Below are positions 5,958-7,938 of a stretch of DNA of 7,938 nt, one piece after another; position 1 is the stretch's first letter, and every line of letters begins with the position of its first letter. The translations under genes and the position numbers were made by a program. Source of the stretch: Verrucomicrobiota bacterium (GTDB lineage: Bacteria; Verrucomicrobiota; Lentisphaeria; Oligosphaerales; JAFGRS01); contig JAGVUW010000240.1 in the NCBI GenBank assembly GCA_019136035.1, positions 1 to 7,938 of the forward strand, given 5' to 3'. Under the pieces are notes generated by a model. That model made no database searches. It had not been told where the DNA came from and worked only from the letters and a program-made list of their open reading frames with translations.

Positions 5958-7446
5958 GGCTCGACTCTCCGAGTTGCACGATGCCGACGTCCACCGCCAC
6001 GGCCGGCGGCGGCGCCTCGAGGCGCTTCCTGTAGATCAGGCCCAGGACCTGGATGGTGACCAGGGGCGCCATGGCCACGAAGGCTACCAGGCCGAAGGCG
6101 TCGGCCAGGATATCCGTGCCGATGGCCGCGGAGGCGCCCAGGGCGTAGGGCATGAGGAAGGCCGACGTCATGGCGCCTGAGACCGCCCCGCCCGAGTCGA
6201 AGGCGATCGAGCTGAAGATGCGCGGCGTCACCGCCGTCAGGAGGATCGTCAGGGCATAGCCGGGCAGGAGGATCCACCAGATGCTCAGCCCGGTCAGCAC
6301 CCGCAGGCAGGCCAGGCCGATGGCCAGGGACACGCCGGTCGACAGCGCCGCCATCATGAAGCCCCGCGAGATGGCGCCGGCGCTGGCCTCCTCGACCTGG
6401 CGGTTGAGCGCCACGACCGAGGGCTCGGCGGCCACCACCGTGAAACCGAAGAGCATCCCGAGCGGCACCAGGACCCAGTTCCACGACAACGCCCCGACAC
6501 TGGCACCGATGGCCAGACCGATGTTCACCAGGCCCGCATTCGCACCGGTCAGGAAGAGCACCAGGCCGGTGTAGGTGTAGGCGAAGGCAATCAGGACTTT
6601 GACCACCCGCTGCCACGACAGCCGGAAGGCAAGGCACTGGAAGACCGCAAAGAAGAGGATGAAGGGCAGGATGGCAAAGGCCATCTGAACGAGGTAGTGC
6701 AGGAAGTACTCGCCGAGGGTGGTGGTGGTGTCACTGACCGGCGTCGAGGGCGCCGTGAACAGCCCCAGGAGGAGCACCGAGAGGATCGGCCCGATCGAGG
6801 CGATGCCCACCAGGCCGAAGCTGTCCGTCTCCGAACTGCGGTCGCCGCGCGCCCGCGCAATACCGTAGCCCAGCGACATGATGAAGGGCACCGCCATCGG
6901 GCCGGTGGTCACACCGCCGGAGTCAAAGGCAATCGGGATGAAGCCGGGGTTGGCCAGGGCGACACCGCCGGCAATCAGAAAGAGCACGCCGTAGCTGACC
7001 GCAAACAGCAGGACCAGGCTGAACTGCAGGAGGATGCGCACCAGCGCCAGAATGACGAAGAGGCCGACGCCCACCGCCACCGTCAGGATCAGCACCGACG
7101 GCGGCACCACGCTCTTGAACTGGTCCGCCAGGACCCACAGCGCCGGCTCCGCCACCGTGATCAGAAAGCCCACCAGGAAGGCCACCAGCACAAACAGGAC
7201 CAAGCTGCGCCGACGCACGATGTGCTCGCCAATCGAGGCGGCAATCGCCGCCGTGGATTCGACCGAGCCAATGCTGAACAGCGCCAGGCCGGCTACCACC
7301 AGGACGTCGCCGATGAGGAAGGCGGTGACCTCGCGAGCACTCACCGCGCAGAAGACGCTGACGACCGGGATGATCACCGAAATCGGCAACACAGCCCGCG
7401 ACGACTCCCAGAGTCGCTCGACCAGGACGCTGTGCCGTAGACCCAT
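5923..7446 (-). CDS. DUF1538 integral membrane protein with two tandem repeats, putative transporter
   Basis: A 507-residue, strongly hydrophobic protein with about 12-14 likely membrane segments. It consists of two DUF1538 repeats about 240 residues apart. Matching landmarks are VAEPALW (99-105) and AAEPSVV (339-345); FDSGGVTTGPMAVPFIM (174-190) and FDSGGAVSGAMTSAFLM (416-432); FGLVGIASIGP (210-220) and FGLVAFVAMAP (451-461). Such internal duplication with Glu-Pro and Asp-Ser-Gly-Gly motifs in the membrane is typical of secondary transporters, though the DUF1538 substrate is unknown to me. The hydrophilic C-terminal tail (474-507) is a possible docking site for the PII-like proteins encoded next. 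The ATG at 7446 has AGGCGG 5 bases upstream and GAGAGG further up; an in-frame ATG at 7473 would add nine residues and cannot be excluded. It is the first gene of the unit and overlaps the following PII-like gene by 35 bases. Confidence 0.93.
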   Translation of the reverse strand: MGLRHSVLVERLWESSRAVLPISVIIPVVSVFCAVSAREVTAFLIGDVLVVAGLALFSIGSVESTAAIAASIGEHIVRRRSLVLFVLVAFLVGFLITVAEPALWVLADQFKSVVPPSVLILTVAVGVGLFVILALVRILLQFSLVLLFAVSYGVLFLIAGGVALANPGFIPIAFDSGGVTTGPMAVPFIMSLGYGIARARGDRSSETDSFGLVGIASIGPILSVLLLGLFTAPSTPVSDTTTTLGEYFLHYLVQMAFAILPFILFFAVFQCLAFRLSWQRVVKVLIAFAYTYTGLVLFLTGANAGLVNIGLAIGASVGALSWNWVLVPLGMLFGFTVVAAEPSVVALNRQVEEASAGAISRGFMMAALSTGVSLAIGLACLRVLTGLSIWWILLPGYALTILLTAVTPRIFSSIAFDSGGAVSGAMTSAFLMPYALGASAAIGTDILADAFGLVAFVAMAPLVTIQVLGLIYRKRLEAPPPAVAVDVGIVQLGESSRETAGDRHPQE

Positions 7447-7537
7447 GGACGCCGCCTGCCTCTCTCCGGACATGAAACGGCCCCGCCGGCAGTGCCCCGG
7501 CAGCCGCAGCCGGTAACGTCGCGGCCGGCGCAGGTCC

Positions 7538-7543
7538 TGTCAA
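7538..7543 (-). promoter_or_regulatory. Possible -35 element for the DUF1538-PII unit
   Basis: A perfect TTGACA on the minus strand, 91 bases upstream of the DUF1538 start at 7446. With a 17-base spacer the -10 position reads GACGTT, which matches the consensus poorly, so this is only a candidate; an activator or a different sigma factor would be needed for strong use. Confidence 0.25.
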
Positions 7544-7706
7544 GGCGCCCCCAGGGCTGTTCGAAGATCGCGTCAGCGTCCACCCTGGCCGCCCTGAAAG
7601 GGCGCCAGATCGTTCCGGCGGCGGCGCCGTACTCAGCCGCCGACCGCCGCTGGTTGGGGCTTGCTTTCATCCACATCGCAGCCGGGGGTCGCCCGCACCC
7701 CGACGC

Positions 7707-7766
7707 CCTCGGCCCGAGGCCTGCCCTTGGGGTCAAGGCCCCGCAGACCACGCGCCCTTGCGGGGC
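7707..7766. repeat. Cluster of three adjacent GC-rich inverted repeats
   Basis: Three perfect dyads lie almost end to end: CCTCGG-C-CCGAGG (7707-7719), CCTTG-GGGT-CAAGG (7725-7738) and GCCCCGCA (7738-7745) with TGCGGGGC (7759-7766) around a 13-base loop. Each could form a hairpin in RNA, or bind dimeric regulators in DNA. None is followed by a T-tract on either strand, so intrinsic termination is not supported. They lie 260-320 bases upstream of the DUF1538 gene. Confidence 0.4.
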
Positions 7767-7938
7767 ACCGGAGCCGGACGCCGGAACAGCCCTGCCAACG
7801 GCCGGCTCGTGAGGCACTGTCCGAGAATGCCGCTGACAGGCTCGAGAGGCATGGCCCCCAAGACCTGCGTCGGAAGCCCTGTCCTGAGCCAGACCGGCTT
7901 GCCGGGGCGGGGGATACCCACAGGACCTGGCTGGGAAA

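Larger units (their letters stand above)
7447..7938. other. Gene-poor stretch upstream of the DUF1538-PII unit
   Basis: No convincing gene on either strand. The open frames here are rich in Ala, Pro, Arg and Gly, lack ribosome binding sites and family motifs, and are what GC-rich DNA produces by chance. The stretch contains a minus-strand TTGACA, a group of inverted repeats around 7707-7766, and a small CCGGC-TT-GCCGG dyad near 7894-7905. It may be the leader and control region of the DUF1538 unit, or the edge of an intergenic region whose next gene lies outside the window. Confidence 0.5.

Noticed and set aside
7651..7666. Sigma-54-like promoter (TGG...TTGC) on the plus strand
   Set aside because: Spacing between the GG and GC elements is one base short of the required distance, and no plus-strand gene follows.
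7492..7812. Plus-strand frame of 106 codons upstream of the DUF1538 gene
   Set aside because: It has a GTG start without a ribosome binding site, no recognisable motif, and Pro/Arg/Ala-rich content. Its third positions are GC-rich, but so are its second positions, which is unlike real genes here.
7374..7817. Minus-strand frame of 147 codons overlapping the DUF1538 start
   Set aside because: It overlaps a certain gene in another frame, has no motif, and is Arg/Gly/Cys-rich; treated as a shadow.
7851..7938. Possible plus-strand gene start running off the window end
   Set aside because: The ATG has a purine run only 1 base before it, and the 29 visible codons are Pro/Gly-rich without any recognisable pattern; too little to support a gene.

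Overview
The window is a G+C-rich (roughly two thirds by eye) bacterial chromosomal segment. Seven convincing protein-coding genes all lie on the minus strand, so the region reads from right to left. Codons favour G or C at the third position, most starts have recognisable Shine-Dalgarno sequences, and several neighbours overlap. I see no mobile element, phage gene, rRNA, tRNA or CRISPR array. The phylum cannot be fixed from this window. A LarA-type enzyme, a DUF1015 protein, a YchF-like protein with a TGS end and a cytoplasmic ceramidase-like protein are a mix I would expect in Planctomycetes, Armatimonadota, deltaproteobacterial lineages or related uncultured groups, but that is only an impression.

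Layout in the direction of transcription. (1) 7938-7447: about 490 bases with no gene I can support. It holds several short GC-rich inverted repeats and a perfect TTGACA on the minus strand, a possible promoter. (2) 7446-5285: a tight three-gene unit. A 12-14-helix membrane protein made of two DUF1538 repeats overlaps a small PII-like protein by 35 bases, which overlaps a second, different PII-like protein by 14 bases. (3) 5284-5161: a gap of 124 bases with a TATAGT element. (4) 5160-2580: a DUF1015 gene overlapping by 11 bases a nickel-pincer lactate-racemase-type (LarA/DUF2088) gene that keeps all the catalytic residues I could check. (5) 2579-2447: a gap of 133 bases with a long-range inverted repeat. 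(6) 2446-1376: a YchF/OLA1-like protein with an intact C-terminal half but altered nucleotide-binding motifs. (7) 1321-8: a ceramidase-like metal-dependent hydrolase without a signal peptide or the ceramidase nucleophilic serine.

Functionally, the clearest unit is the DUF1538-PII-PII cluster. The overlaps imply coupled translation, and the family logic (PII proteins gate membrane transporters, as GlnK does AmtB and SbtB does SbtA) suggests a transporter of unknown substrate controlled by a pair of PII-like sensors. The second unit is DUF1015-LarA, probably acting on a 2-hydroxy acid or related small metabolite. The YchF-like and ceramidase-like genes follow in the same direction but may be only loosely connected.
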